Part shown: positions 42,720 to 54,347 of the stretch, piece by piece
Layout: every line of letters starts with the position of its first letter
Numbering within the stretch: position 1 is the first letter of the stretch
The notes under the pieces: model-generated
What the model saw: only the letters and a program-made list of their open reading frames with translations
What the model was told of the DNA's origin: nothing
Database searches by the model: none
NCBI GenBank assembly: GCA_029948255.1
Contig: JALIZF010001363.1
Coordinates: 186,001 to 250,000 of the forward strand
Origin: Telmatactis stephensoni
Lineage: Eukaryota > Cnidaria > Anthozoa > Actiniaria > Isophelliidae
DNA length: 64,000 nt
Direction: 5' to 3'
Translations under genes and position numbers: made by a program

Positions 42720-43985
42720 TAAAAGAGTGTTAATGTCTTCAATTTTTGTATTGACGTACGAACTAACGTTTCAGAGTCAAAAACAAAAACAAAAAGAGAG
42801 AGAGAAAAGGGTCAAACTTCCCACAACTGCCAAGAACTCCATTAGTTCAAACTCATCGAGCATGTTGAAGCTAACAATGTTGTTGGGAGCGTTGAGACAC
42901 GGTATTTGCATGTTAATAGGCCCTTTCCAACAACAACAACCTGACCATGACCTGGTCACGTGACAAATGTCATCAAAATATTGACCTAATGATCCTAATG
43001 ACAAAAGGGTTGGTATATTCAGAAAGAGCGTCTTAAATTAGCACATTCACTAAGCCTTTTTCGGTACATTGGAGAAGATTTTAAGATTTTTTGCATTTAC
43101 AATACAATACAATTTTATTAGGAAATCCTTGAAAGGTTTTTTTGTTCCTAATTTACAATGAATACATGTGAATATGGATATAAATAAATACAAAATGTAA
43201 AATATAGAGGGAATACTTCATGGAAAGTGCGTGCGTATGGTTTTTGTGGCTGCTGCCTCGAAGCGAATCCGAGGCGAAGCCACTTCGTCATCGTCTTGAA
43301 TGTCCATCAATAAGTTAGCCCGACACAGGAATCCCATCAAATTCCTTTACTACTGGAAACGAGGGTCGAAATGTGATGATTAGTTTTATATTTCCGTTTG
43401 TAATAGTCTCGAGTGGTCTTGTACTGATTTATTCTGAGGAAAATACTTTTTATTACATACTGTGTATAATACTTTGTATATTACTCTCTCACCACGCGGA
43501 ACACACCAATCTCGTACCCAGAGCCTGCGTTCCTCTTGGTCAGCGACCGAGAAACGAGAGGCTCTGGCCAATACAAATTTTTAGTCCGCTATTTACGGAC
43601 TAGGCTCAACTCCCAGGGGGGGGGGACTCCGATCGTAAATGGACGGGGATGCTCGTGTCGTACCTTTTAGGCGTCAAAATCTGCAATCTGGTACCTTTTA
43701 GTGTGTCTTAGACTTAAGTGGACTACCAGAGACATAGCTGGTACCTTTTAGGGACTATTTTGGGGTAAATAAACTACCTAAAATAAGTTTATCGAAGTAT
43801 TTGTCGAAGTAACCTGGAGTTGCGTAATTGGCGGTATCGGTCTAATTAGCGGTATCGGTCTAATTAGGGCGTGTCGGTGTACCGGCGGCATGATTGTCGG
43901 TTTTGCTTTTGTTCACAAGTCTATTGTACGGTGCCGGTAGTTTGATTGAGCGGTTGAGTGGTTCATTCTCGAACTTAGTAAACCC
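42720..43985. other. Downstream of centrin; repeats only
   Basis: AATAAA at 42718-42723 overlaps the centrin stop. At about 43098-43200 a minus-strand retroelement 3' end with an (ATTGT)n tail is present. A hairpin is at 43248-43284. At 43500-43570 CTCGTACCCAGAGCC and GAGGCTCTGG form an inverted pair. From 43612 to about 43790 lies a dispersed repeat with TGGTACCTTTTAG words, present in inverse orientation at 62865-63024 and in part at 57631-57705. Confidence 0.5.
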
Positions 43986-44380
43986 TGCCCTACATCAAAG
44001 GCACGTCAGAGACCATATCACGTATTTTGCAGCCACACAACATTCGTGTGGCTCATCGACCCATATCTACACTACGTCAGGTTCTGACTAAGGTCAAAGA
44101 TCGTAATAGCCCAAACGATCGACTTGGTGCTATATACAAGATTTCATGCAGTGATTGTGAGGCTACGTATATCGGAGAAACTGGTAGATCGTTTAATACT
44201 AGACGTGAGGAACATCAAAAAGCAGTTGTGAAACAAGATAATCATAACAACATAGCCATGCATACTACTAAGACCGACCACACAATTGATTGGGAATCTG
44301 GTAAATGTTTTTCTTATTGTACCAACAGAAAGCAACGACTAGTACTTGAAAGTTGGTTTACTAAGTTGGGATTTGATTAG
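43986..44380 (+). pseudogene. Penelope-like element C-terminus with GIY-YIG endonuclease
   Basis: Open frame from LPYIKGTSETISRIL (43986) through AHRPISTLR and GAIYKISCSDC, then YIGETGRSFNTRREEH and finally LESWF. This is the RT tail and GIY-YIG nuclease domain of Penelope-like retroelements: the two Tyr motifs, Arg (of GRSFNTR), His and the C-terminal Glu are visible. The RT domain upstream is missing, and the frame ends at TAG 44378, so it is a fragment. No Penelope terminal repeats were identified. Confidence 0.75.
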
Positions 44381-46211
44381 CACAACAAACATTGATTGAA
44401 AAAGGCATTTATAATAGCACATGTGGCTATAGCTTAGAATATCAAAATGAAATAAAAGACATAAATATGATGTTGTGCAGAATTCTGCAGAGTACTAAAG
44501 TACAACTAAACACTTGATTTGGGCTTCCTGTGGTTAATATCAAAACATTCCATAACATGAACGAACATGAACGCTATTGACTGCAAAAGTAATATAAGCT
44601 TAATTCTAGAACAGATAAGGTTTTAAATCCTTCCTAATTTTTCTTTGAAGTACCAAATAGGCAAATATCTTGACCTCATTCGTTTCAAAGAGTAAAATGG
44701 AACGTGATAACAAATGTCAGCTGCCAGTTAAAAGGTTTCATCGACATTATGAAAATGCCGACTGTTTTGCTGAATTCGGGCTACCTGTTTGTTAACATTA
44801 CATTAACTGGGTTCCCTGTGGAGCCGTGCATGCGCAGTACCGAAACTTATGCCATGCGGTCAAGATGACTTGACACGTATTTGTTACTGTTAAATTTTAC
44901 TTAGTATATATCGTTTTATATCGTCACAATTACCTTCAAAATGTGAAATACAATCTCGGAAACGGTTGGACAAATCTTCAGATTGCTATTTGTTATTAAA
45001 ATGCTGAAAACCCAAATGTTTCTTTGATGGCCTCAAAACTTGCCGGCACACCGACAGTCTTAAATTTAAAGGTCATCCCTATCCCCTATGATAGAGGAGA
45101 TAAATAAATAAGTTTTAAAGGCAGTAGTCACGTTTTGAGTTCGGTATTGAAGCGAAATACTTGGCTGCTTAGCCGGCAAGCTAGCAGAAGCTAGTGATTT
45201 GAACTCAGAAGTATCGGCCTCGATTCCTAAATTTCAAATATGAAGAGGCTTAAATTTTACCTTGATTGAGACTTACGTGAAGCTGCTACAACGCAATTAA
45301 TGTATTTATAGTGGAGTTTAGGTTATTAAATGCCTGTGACTCGTGAAAAATCCTGTACTTTTTTACTATAAACTTGCTGAAACGTGCGCTGCCTCGTTTT
45401 CGTGATAGAAAACGTAAACCTAGACTCGTGCCGGCCTACGGCCTGGGCACGAGTAATGAAGTCGCTTCTGATTGGACGTATCGTTTTTCACACATGCACA
45501 CGAAGAAAACGATACGCGCATTCTGATTGGCTGAGAGCAATGAACGAACGAAAATTTCCAAATCTCGATATGTATATAACAAATATACGTTCTCTAGCCC
45601 TCTCGCAAGGACTAAAATCACTGAAATATCTAAAGTATTTACGATCTTTGAATTAAAATAATGAAATTGATAAAACAGAGGTTATATGACTGACAGCTAT
45701 ACATTCTTTTAAAACGCTCGTCGGAGCTGATATTTCTGTCTTGTGTCACGTGACCAGGTCCTGCACATCATTCCAGCTGTCGTGCGTTTGAGAATATTTT
45801 ATAGACGTTTAAAATGTCTATAAAATCAAAATATATTTGTTGTTGTTTGACGTTTCGCTTCGTTCTGTTTTTCGTTTGCGGTGTTTCATGTGTGAAGGGA
45901 AGTATAGAACACGTTGAAAGAATCTTTGTTTATTTCGGCGAGCACAGAGAAGCAAAGTAGAATGGCAACAGACTTTACAACACTTGCGGTACTCAAAGTA
46001 GGTTAAAACGAGCTGGGCATACTAACGGGAGATGGTCAGGTAGTAGAATTGTAAAGGGAGGGCGTTAGGGTTAATTACTCGGGCTTCCGTAGGAATGCCC
46101 GAGTTATAAATTGGGCTTCGTTATTGTTGTTATTATTTTCCTCGTTCCGACGCAAAACGCAGTCTGGCAACTAAAGCGCATGCGTATAGATAGAAAGGCG
46201 CATGCGTCGAG
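44381..46211. other. Intergenic, no confident gene
   Basis: A palindrome at 45424-45454 (ACTCGTGCC...GGGCACGAGT) and CTGATTGG-type words at about 45460-45540 suggest MITE material. The ORF at 45384-45656 overlaps these and is not supported. Otherwise nothing is recognised. Confidence 0.4.
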
Positions 46212-46305
46212 AGGTATATACTTCATGATTGTCCTATATAGTCGCTTCTTTACTTGAGAAGTACAGAGCGACTATACGGCACTCAAAACCATGAAGTATA
46301 TACCT
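46212..46305. repeat. Long hairpin upstream of a 97-codon ORF
   Basis: AGGTATATACTTCATG (46212-46227) and CATGAAGTATATACCT (46290-46305) are perfect inverse copies, and a second pair inside (TATAGTCGCTTCT against AGAGCGACTATA) extends the stem. The pairing may be a MITE or a folded RNA. Confidence 0.6.
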
Positions 46306-46335
46306 AAATAAGCGTCAAAAGCACATGGTCGAGTA

Positions 46336-46629
46336 ATGGCGGATTGCAAGGTGTCGTCGCTGACTGTGGATATCATGGAGTCTAATACGCTCAAAATCCA
46401 TACAAACGCATACATTTATTGCGGTAGACCCACACTAAAAGATGTTGAGCATTTTCGGAAGGGGTCGGTCCGCGAGGTTTACGAGAGATCAATTTACGAG
46501 CGAACATTTTTGAGTTTGTTTACGAACGTATTCGTTGAAATACCCAAGTCATCTAAATTGTATTGCTATTCGAAAGCTAAAAACCAAGAAAATAAAGGAA
46601 AGTTTGTGCTTAAATTCAACGTAGTCTAA
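46336..46629 (+). CDS. Hypothetical 97-residue protein
   Basis: Open frame from ATG 46336 to TAA 46627 with a balanced, non-repetitive composition (MADCKVSSLTVDIMESNTLK at the start, many Glu, Lys and Ser). No signal peptide, membrane segment or known motif is apparent. It starts 31 bases after the hairpin at 46212-46305. No splice sites or poly(A) signal confirm it, so it may be a single-exon gene, a repeat remnant or chance. Confidence 0.3.
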   Translation: MADCKVSSLTVDIMESNTLKIHTNAYIYCGRPTLKDVEHFRKGSVREVYERSIYERTFLSLFTNVFVEIPKSSKLYCYSKAKNQENKGKFVLKFNVV

Positions 46630-48416
46630 TAGTTATAGTTAAAACATAGAGCAGTTATAACATAGAGCAGTAGTTTTCATCTTTAATGATCACCAACTGT
46701 GAATCAATTCTGCTAATAATCCGTGTTGAAGTTGTAGAGTTGTGAGTATTGCAAATCAGTTATATTAAAGTTGGTTTGTTTCAAGGCAGGCAGAATTACC
46801 AACAATTCTTCTGTAAGTAAATGATTGGATTGTCACTCGGAAATGTGTTCGTTGGATGTGAATGCTTCTGCGAGTGTAAAAATTTCAGATCTTATAAATT
46901 CCGAGCCCTCAGCGTGATTTGAGCCTACATTCGGATTTCCGGTCCGACGCTCAAGCACTGACCCTTCAGATAAACTGATAAACAGATAAACTTTAAAACA
47001 CATTTATTTGTCTCTTCAAACTATTGCAAAAGTTGTTGTTATTAATAAAGCAAATGAATCAAAATATCATGATTAAAATTGATAGTACACTGCAGAAGTC
47101 AAATAAGTTACGGTTTGAAAAAACCATTTCACGTGTAGTGACTATAAACAAAAATCAATTTTTAATCCGATGGGTCTTTCTTACCCTAGGCTCCAGGGGT
47201 TTATTATTCGCTTTCTTTAGAGAGTTTCTCTCTTATCAAGTAAATAAACGTCGGAAGGAGACGATAAACCAGGGTATAGGTATAGGGTATAGGTATAGGT
47301 ATAGGGTATAGGTCTTTCTAGAAAAGAAGGCTAAGCCTGTATAAATGCGCTTTTAGGTCAAAGAGCACAGCAGAATAAACGAATGGAGAATTTAAAGGGA
47401 CAACAAAGAGAACTCATGATTTACTACATAGAAAGCCCGAGTTCACGCAGCTATGCGTCTTGTTAACAAACAAATGGACTTTATCAACTACCGGGACTTA
47501 ACATTGTGCTTTGTGGTAAAGGGATAATTCAATAAGCCATCTCAGAGAACAGCTACTATAACCAGGTCAATAACAAACTACTCAAATGACCTCAGAATTA
47601 ATGTATATATATAAAGAGAGAGAAAGAGAGGGGGTGGTGAATGAGCAGGTGAAAGACCCGGCATGTAGCAATTGAAAAAGGCAATTGCCTTAATGGCAAA
47701 ATAGAAACTCATTAGGGAGGCAGGTGATTTCTGGCAGGTGGACCTCACCATGAATTGTGCTCGTCAAGCAAAGTGAAGGAAAACACTCAAAACTCATGAT
47801 GAACTGGCCTAAGACAATTCTCTTCTAGATTTGGAACTGGGAGCAGAGTTACTAGTACTCTGCAAGAGCACAACAAACCTTATTTGTCGAATAGTAAAAC
47901 TCAATTTTCTAGTTAAAATTGCGTTTTTTAGAACTTAGTGAACTCAATTGTAGCCTCCAGAAATATAGAAATCGATTTTGACATCAGGCGTCATCTTCAA
48001 GAATTGCTAAATATACAGTGGAGTGCCTGTGAACAAGCTGTCTTCATGCTAAGTGCTCTTCCACTATAAACATCTATTTAATCTAATGCTTTTAGCTGTT
48101 TTCGCTTTGACCGACGAAGATTACTACTGCCCCACTGTGTTGACCAGACACTTAACGTCAAGTTGCCTGTTGGGGCTTATAATGGCGGCAAGAAACGAAA
48201 AATTAAAATTATGCAGATGAATTAAGAGGGCAACTACAGAAAAATGCAATAGTATCCGATGTATTTAGATATAGACTCCTCTGACGGTTTTAGGCCCTAC
48301 AAAACTTTGCTTTTTCCAAGATGTTGATAACTTATAAAGTTGTTACATTTGCTTATTTCTATATGTTTTGGTTTTAGAAGAAACTTTTTAATCTTAGAAT
48401 ACAATAATTTATCTAC
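46630..48416. other. Intergenic, no confident gene
   Basis: A tRNA-like relic on the minus strand at about 46885-46975 (B box-like GGCTCAAATC) and a GGGTATAGGTATA microsatellite at 47272-47312. No supported coding sequence. Confidence 0.4.
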
Positions 48417-48530
48417 GGCCCGTTTACATGAAGGTAACTCTTTTGTTTTCTTTTCCCTGGGGGACACAAAATAAAAAAGATCGAGTTATCCCTGCTACCA
48501 GAGACAACTCGCCTTCATGTGAACGGGCCC
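48417..48530. mobile_element. Short hAT-like MITE (GGCCCGTTTACATGAAGG ends)
   Basis: GGCCCGTTTACATGAAGG and the inverse of CCTTCATGTGAACGGGCC are inverted repeats around 75 bases of unique sequence. Confidence 0.68.
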
Positions 48531-48667
48531 TAAGGGTGTTGTACGGCTTAGTAAAAACTGACTACCACTGAATGGTAAAATTAGGTCTGGGCTGGAAAGC
48601 TCGTGCTGGAAACATATTTTATCGATTAAAGATGGTGCATTTGTAAATTTATCTACTGGATATGAGG

Positions 48668-48960
48668 ATTGCTTCAGAAAGAGAGATAAAAGAAAAAACA
48701 GACAGAGAGAAAGAATGGAAGGAAGGAAGAAAAAAGAAAGAAAGAAAGCGGAAAAAAGAAAGGAAGGAGGGAAGGAAGAAAGAAAGCATGGAATTGGAAG
48801 GAGAAAGAATGGAAGGAAGGAAGAAAGAAAAAGAAAGGAAGGAAGAAAGTAGGAAGGAAGGAAGGAAGGAAGGAAGGAAGAAAGGAAGAAAGAAAGAAGA
48901 AAAGAAAGGAGGAAAGGAATAAGGAAGGAGGGAAAGAAAGAAAGACTAAAGAAAGACTAA
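48668..48960 (+). repeat. Polypurine tract (GGAA/GAAA)n
   Basis: About 290 bases almost entirely A and G on the plus strand, in GGAA and GAAA units. Long open frames of Lys, Glu and Arg here, and Phe, Leu and Ser on the other strand, are artefacts. Such strand asymmetry can form triplex DNA. Confidence 0.9.
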
Positions 48961-49317
48961 ATATCAAATGAAGTTAGACACACACACACAAATAACGTAA
49001 GAGATACATCAGTACATCAGGAGACTTACTGATCGTTGCTCATGATCTATTCATTTAAGCTCCACAGATATACCACACTACAAGAAAGCGCTTATTAAAT
49101 TTGTCATAATTTGTTCTCATCTTCAAAATGCTTTTTTTTTGCTAGCTAGTTCAAGGCACTTTAAGGCGATACTATAGATACACTGATTTAAAAATTCGTG
49201 TTTTCTAGGATCGAAGAAAGCTAAATAAAACTGGAGATAAAAATAGCTACCACGCCTAAAATAATTAGACATAACAAGAATGGATGGCCTGATTGCACCT
49301 GTGCACATCCAAACACC

Positions 49318-49325
49318 TATATAAA
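49318..49325 (+). promoter_or_regulatory. TATA box of the secreted-peptide gene
   Basis: TATATAAA lies 64 bases before the ATG at 49389, at a position that would give a leader of about 35-40 bases. Confidence 0.6.
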
Positions 49326-49388
49326 CTCGACAAGTTTTAACTTTCTCTACAGTTTCGACCGAAGTCTCACTGTTTAAAATCAACCACA

Positions 49389-49935
49389 ATGAGAATCTTT
49401 TTACAGCTGAGCCTTGCCTTGCTGGCCTTGTTCTTACTGGAAAAATCGGAATCGTTTACAATTGGACTTGGGAATCAGATGACTTTGGCAGCTGACACAC
49501 CAACAGAGGTAAACGTTCAAGAGCTTTTATTTGAGCCTTGTGAGCTTTTTCGATGTAAGAATCTTATCGTTTATATGCTTAAACAAATAATTTCTAGAAA
49601 ATAATATGCTCTTTGAGGATTTATTTACATAACTAAACTGAATGGAAATATAAATGAATGAATGAATATATAACAAGCGTGCATAGATGTATATAATAAG
49701 ATGGATGAGTGTGTTATCTACTGATTGATGGAAAGAAAGATTTCTGGAGTGGGAAGGAAAGGTGCATATATAGAGAGTAGAGAACTTAAAAATCTCTGTC
49801 TTTTATTGATTTTGATGTGTCTTTGCACAGATCCCTTTTATGCGGAGATATTCAGCCATGTTTCGTGCTCAGACTTCAGACAAGAACGATTCACCATTAC
49901 GTCGTCGGGATCGATGCGAACCAAGAATGTTTTAA
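49389..49935 (+). CDS. Small secreted peptide precursor, two exons
   Basis: Exon 1 (49389-49508) encodes MRIFLQLSLALLALFLLEKS, a clear signal peptide, then SFTIGLGNQMTLAADTPTE; it ends at a GTAAAC donor in phase 0. Exon 2 (49831-49935) follows a CTTTGCACAG acceptor and encodes 34 residues beginning IPFMRRYSAMF, with one RR and one RRR site and a single Cys, then TAA. The total is 74 residues. Dibasic sites in a short secreted protein recall neuropeptide or hormone precursors (inference). I do not recognise the family. A TATA box lies upstream and AATAAA at 50369-50374 downstream. The other two frames across exon 2 are also open for 45-70 codons, so alternative splicing cannot be excluded. Confidence 0.55.
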
Positions 49936-50368
49936 TGAAGACTACTCAACCAATATGGAAACCGAACTTGTCATGAATCTTACAAAACAAAACCCAAGCA
50001 TAGAAAATGTGATAACAATTGCTCCTGCAATAATATAAATTAAGCAGTAAAAAGATATTTAGATTTCAGTGGTGCATGCTACTATAAAGCTACTTTTTCT
50101 GTTAATTCATTTGTATAATTCATTATTATGTCCAGTTCCTAGTGAACTGAATAATTGCAAGTATTAAAAAGCAAATGAAAGAAAAACATTGACTGAACTG
50201 CCATTTTATTTCTATCTTACCCAACAATGTTGCGACATGTCGGCACGTTACTATGATATTACCGTAAAAATACTACATTTGAGAATTGTGAGGAACTGAA
50301 AACGAAACTGCATGTTTTATGTGCATTGAAGGATTCTAAGGCTACCAAATATTGACATTGGAAACTTA

Positions 50369-50374
50369 AATAAA
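50369..50374 (+). terminator. Poly(A) signal AATAAA
   Basis: Possible cleavage signal for the secreted-peptide gene, about 430 bases after its stop codon. An ATTAAA-like word at about 50162 is an alternative. Confidence 0.35.
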
Positions 50375-51710
50375 CAGTTTTATGTGTTACCTAGCAACAA
50401 TCTGAAGTGTTTTAATTCGGTTGATATTAAGGTATCGGGGTACCCCTAGCAACCGGTGTGCGTTCAACTCTATATTGCGCCAAAACTTTTAGTCTAAACC
50501 CCATTAAAGTATACACTTTTAGAAAGCTGAATAAATGTAGAAACTATTCCTATTATTTTTATCGTAAAATAATTTTTTCCTTTTATGTTAGAGCGAATTA
50601 TTCAAATTTTCACCGAGGTGTCTTCGCGGAGTTCCCGGTCAATCAATATTGATCCGAAAACAATGTTTACTATCATTCTGAGATCATGAGATATCACTTG
50701 TCAAAAGTGTGTCTCAGATTTTTGATTAGTTGCCCCGTTGTTCTGTTATACGTTCCTAAAGTTACAACACCCCCAAAATAGCTGTATCTGATACAAAACA
50801 GACGATAACTTTGGAATGGAGAGTTTGGGATTGGCATAATTTTTTTTGGCTACCAAAAGTGGAAATGAATTTTTTTTCACTTTGGCAGAAATATTTTTTT
50901 AAAGAAAATGTCCCGGCAGATTTTTTTTTTCACTGAAAATTTTTATTGGAAATAATTTTTTTTTTGCTTTTGCCCCATCCCCCCATCACTTTTCTAATGG
51001 TCCGTCCCTTAGCCTGCAGGTTACACATAAGCCATGACTTCTAGTGACATGTAAGGTGAAATAAGGTGAAATACCTTATGCAATCAACATTTACAATATC
51101 TGTCCAGGCAAATCCGTTACGCAAGGAAATTACCTCCCAGGAATAATTATAATACTTTATATTCGACTTTTATGTTTTGATCCGCTTACTTACTTAGTGT
51201 ATTTGATTGGTTTTTGGCCCTGCTGTCTTGAACAGGGTATACATTTTACCCAAAATTGTCTTAAACAGGATCTATAATTTTGACGAGATCCCAAGCCATA
51301 TCATCTTTTTGTGTCTTAGATAGGGTACGATATTCAAAATACACAAACTGAAGGCGCCTCCTCAGCCGTTTTTTGTCAAGGCTAGGGTCGATTTTCTTCT
51401 CATTTGTCTTGAACAGGGTATGATGTTTTCACTTTCGAGTGCCTTAAACAGGGTCAGGTTTCTAGAACTCCGGCGGCACACCCCTATCCAAAATGGGGTT
51501 GAGTACGGTATGCCGTATTGTCTTCTTTGGACTTCGATATTACGGGAAAAACGTTTTGCTTGCGGCGCTCGATAAAACTATTGCTATCATATCAGTAGCT
51601 AATTGTTACACAACGGTCCAGTACAATTCAAGAACCAATCACAGATCACAGATCTAGTGGCGCCTGTGGACTCAAATCTACTAACAACTGAAATGGTTGA
51701 ACTGAGCTAG
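50375..51710. other. Intergenic, low-complexity and repeat debris
   Basis: T-rich stretches at 50820-50980. At 51220-51490 there are repeated AACAGGGTA and TCTTAAACAGG words, part of a dispersed family also hinted at in 63810-63890 (CCCTGTTTATGACA). No gene recognised. Confidence 0.4.
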
Positions 51711-52732
51711 CTAAATAGTGCTGGAAAAACGTGAACGTTTCTCTGAAAGAAATGCTGCAAGCTCAACACATGCTGGCATGAGCCAGCGGGGATGACGCCA
51801 AAGCTGTCCGATTGCCTTAAATGTTTTTATCTATTTAAAAACGTGTTCAACTTTTATCCTTCTTTTCGACAGTTTCCTGTTGAATCTTCTTGCCCTGCGG
51901 CGATCTCTGTTGTTTAGTAAACGCATCTGATTTGCTCTAAAGGGAGTCAACAACAAACCACCATCGGGGTAGCCTTTGTCAGCCAGCAACTTTGCATTTG
52001 GCGGTAAGGCTCCTATTGGACCCATTAGTCTAAACGATAACGCATCATGGGTGCTACCAAGAAAACCAGACTGCAAAAATATGATGTGTCCTTCATTGTC
52101 AATAATCATTTAGGGTGTTCATACAGTGGTAATGCCTGTGACCACTGTAAAACAAATGTTGTGGCTCCGTTAGCGGACGATATATTTCATGAAGAGAACT
52201 GTCTATAACGCCAACTACATTTGGAAATTCTGACCAGTTTCCCATCATGTTGTTCAATTCCAGTAAATTAGGCCACACGACCTGATTAGAGAAGTACTGC
52301 CACATCAAAGGTAAAACTAACAACGGATGTTGGATCGATATCGAACCATAAAGCCAACATATCCACATGTGGATATTTGCGCAGCCAAATCATCACTAAT
52401 AAGACTTGATTTATCAAACTCAGCTTTTGACGACGCTGTCGCATCCTTTGCCCCCCATATATAGTTAAATGAGATAAAGAAGGCAGGAGGTCATTCGCAA
52501 GTCGAAGAAACGAACCAGGCCGAGTTTCACCGGTATTGCGCCAAAACAACCAAGCTTGTCCTGAAATTAGGGTGAACACATCTCGACCGTAAAAAGGATA
52601 GCCATGGTAATTCGGAAAAATTCGCTGAGGCAACGGCAACTGCAGGCTTTGAAATGGAGGCTGTAGGCTGAACAAAAACAATAAAAATGCCAAAACGGGC
52701 ATCAATACAGCTTGAACTTCTGGAGCATCCAT
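51711..52732 (-). pseudogene. Harbinger-type DDE transposase, broken
   Basis: Minus-strand sequence matching the PIF/Harbinger (HARBI1-like) transposase: an N-terminal helical part ending near LALWFDIDPTSVV, then VVGVIDSSLHEIYRP and FYSGHRHYHCMNT, then IDNEGHIIFLQSGFLGSTHD, LLADKGYPDGGLLLTPF, RRARRFNRKLSKRRIKVEH, and after a TAG IKTFKAIGQLWRHPRW to a stop at 51711. The three catalytic acids (Asp in GVID, Asp in ADKG, Glu in VEH) are present. Defects are two frameshifts (about 52300 and 52100) and one nonsense codon (about 51829). No terminal repeats were identified. A two-exon gene diverges 220 bases away. Confidence 0.8.
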
Positions 52733-52953
52733 AACCGCCAGAGATTACTTCAAGGATTGCTTAAGATGTGATGACTGTATACCAAGTAAAATAGACAGTA
52801 ATTACTTGAGGCAAAAGATGTGCGAACTTGTATGATAACGGCGTGCATACACACAAAATGTTCACGTGCATGAATTAGGCCTCACCATCATATTCATAGT
52901 AATTTTGTTGGCACATAAAGATTTTGTACGTCTTGTACTCTAGTGCGAGCACC

Positions 52954-53576
52954 ATGTGGCATCCTTGGGAGGAGAAATCATCGAAAACACAGGACGAAAA
53001 AGGTACGTGCAATGGATAATGTTTTTCCAATTGGACGATAAAGCTTATAAGTCTTAATTTATCAAACTATGGTTTCACGAGGGTACGGAGCTCCGGGTAA
53101 CTATCCTAGCTACCAACAATTTTGAATCCCAATTAAAATATAATTTTCATTTGACAGGTAAAGTAAGAAAACGTGTCAGCATTGGAGACAAAGAAAAAAA
53201 TTATATCGTTCAGTGCTACAACCAGTGCCATGGAAAAGAGTGGGGTAAAGTCCTGATGCATGTGAAACAACGCATATTGGGTACTGGTCTACCTAGCCAC
53301 GTAGTAGAAATGTACCTAAGTCAACCTGAAGAACGGTTGACAGGCCGAATGAGCCGAATTATCAAGCAAGAACTGCAAGTCAACTCCAAACAAGTACATG
53401 TACAGGCTGCAGCTGCAACTCAGTCATCGCCCATTCAAGATAGCCCAGCAAGTTTACATGTACTTGTTGAAAGTCGCATGAAATATGCAAAACAACAAAC
53501 TCCAAGCCAGCGAAGACAAGATGTCTTCTGCTTTCAAAAGTTGATGAAATTCTGGACAAGTAAAAAAAATAAATAA
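52954..53576 (+). CDS. Two-exon gene divergent from Harbinger transposase, 156 residues
   Basis: Exon 1 (52954-53002) begins MWHPWEEKSSKTQDEK and ends at GTACGT; exon 2 (53158-53576) follows TTCATTTGACAG and continues in phase to TAA at 53574. Joined length is 156 residues. The middle is basic with Trp, Tyr and Leu spaced like a DNA-binding helical domain (KNYIVQCYNQCHGKEWGKV), then a Gln/Ser-rich part, then a basic C-terminus. Harbinger transposons usually carry a second gene for a Myb/SANT-like protein, often divergent from the transposase. The position fits that role, but I cannot confirm a Myb fold. It has no visible defect, unlike its neighbour. It could instead be a host gene. Confidence 0.5.
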
Positions 53577-53969
53577 AACGAATTGTGAACGCTTTATTGA
53601 TGATAGCGTATAGCTAAACTGTAATTGTTGTTGTTCTAATTAAAAAGAGCCTTGTTGCATACCAAACGGCCTCATGTATTTGTTATCTTACTTCCTACTC
53701 ATTAGAATTTTAAGCAAAATTCATTAGCATTTAAAAATAGGGTTATGCGAAATCGCTCTACTATTTCAACGATAATTACTTTTAGCTTTCTGTTCATAAT
53801 CCCGCACAATGTTTTGGTTATCAACAAGGGTCAATATAGTTTCGGTCGATCGTGCTTCAATTTCATGTCAAGTTTTCCAAAAAAGTTTCGAAATTATCTA
53901 CATATCAAGTGGGAATTGTGCGTGCTTTCATAAACTAACCGTAAATTCATGCATATTTCGTGGCAACAT
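53577..53969. other. Spacer, possible Harbinger 3' flank
   Basis: AT-rich. I searched for an inverted copy of the sequence left of 51711 and saw none. No gene recognised. Confidence 0.35.
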
Positions 53970-54164
53970 AAAGCTGCCGATACACGCTGCAATTTTCTTT
54001 GCAATTTTCCCAGCAATATTTTGGATTTTGTCGCGACAGCAAAATTGCAAAGTCTATCATGCCTTTGCAACAACGCTGGCAACGATGTTCGCAACAAAAA
54101 AATTATTGCAGAAAGTTCAAAACGTCGAACTTTTTCCTGCAATTTTTTAAGCAATGCGCGTCTG

Positions 54165-54273
54165 GGCCAGGTTGTTAGAAAGCCGATTAGCGCTAATCCT
54201 GGGTTAACTCTAAGGAAAGCATTCGCAGTTAATCCTGGTATAGCGCTAAAATCCGCTTTCGAACAACCGGGCC
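54165..54273. mobile_element. 109-bp MITE GGCC(A/C)GGTTGTT
   Basis: GGCCAGGTTGTTAGAAAGC and inverted right GGCCCGGTTGTTCGAAAGC are inverted repeats that continue into TTAGCGCTA. Almost the whole element folds. It is nested in outer element C. Confidence 0.7.
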
Positions 54274-54347
54274 TTGCTGCAGAGTGTATCATCGCGGAAG
54301 GTCGTGCAACGCAACAGCAACATTTGGAAGTAGCCAATCAGAATTAA

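Noticed and set aside
45384..45656. 90-codon ORF
   Set aside because: It overlaps a palindrome and CTGATTGG-type repeat words and has no independent support.
48662..48967. Lys/Glu-rich and Phe/Leu/Ser-rich open frames
   Set aside because: Both are the two strands of a polypurine microsatellite.
51500..53970. Harbinger terminal inverted repeats enclosing both divergent genes
   Set aside because: I compared the sequence left of 51711 with that right of 53576 and found no inverted match.
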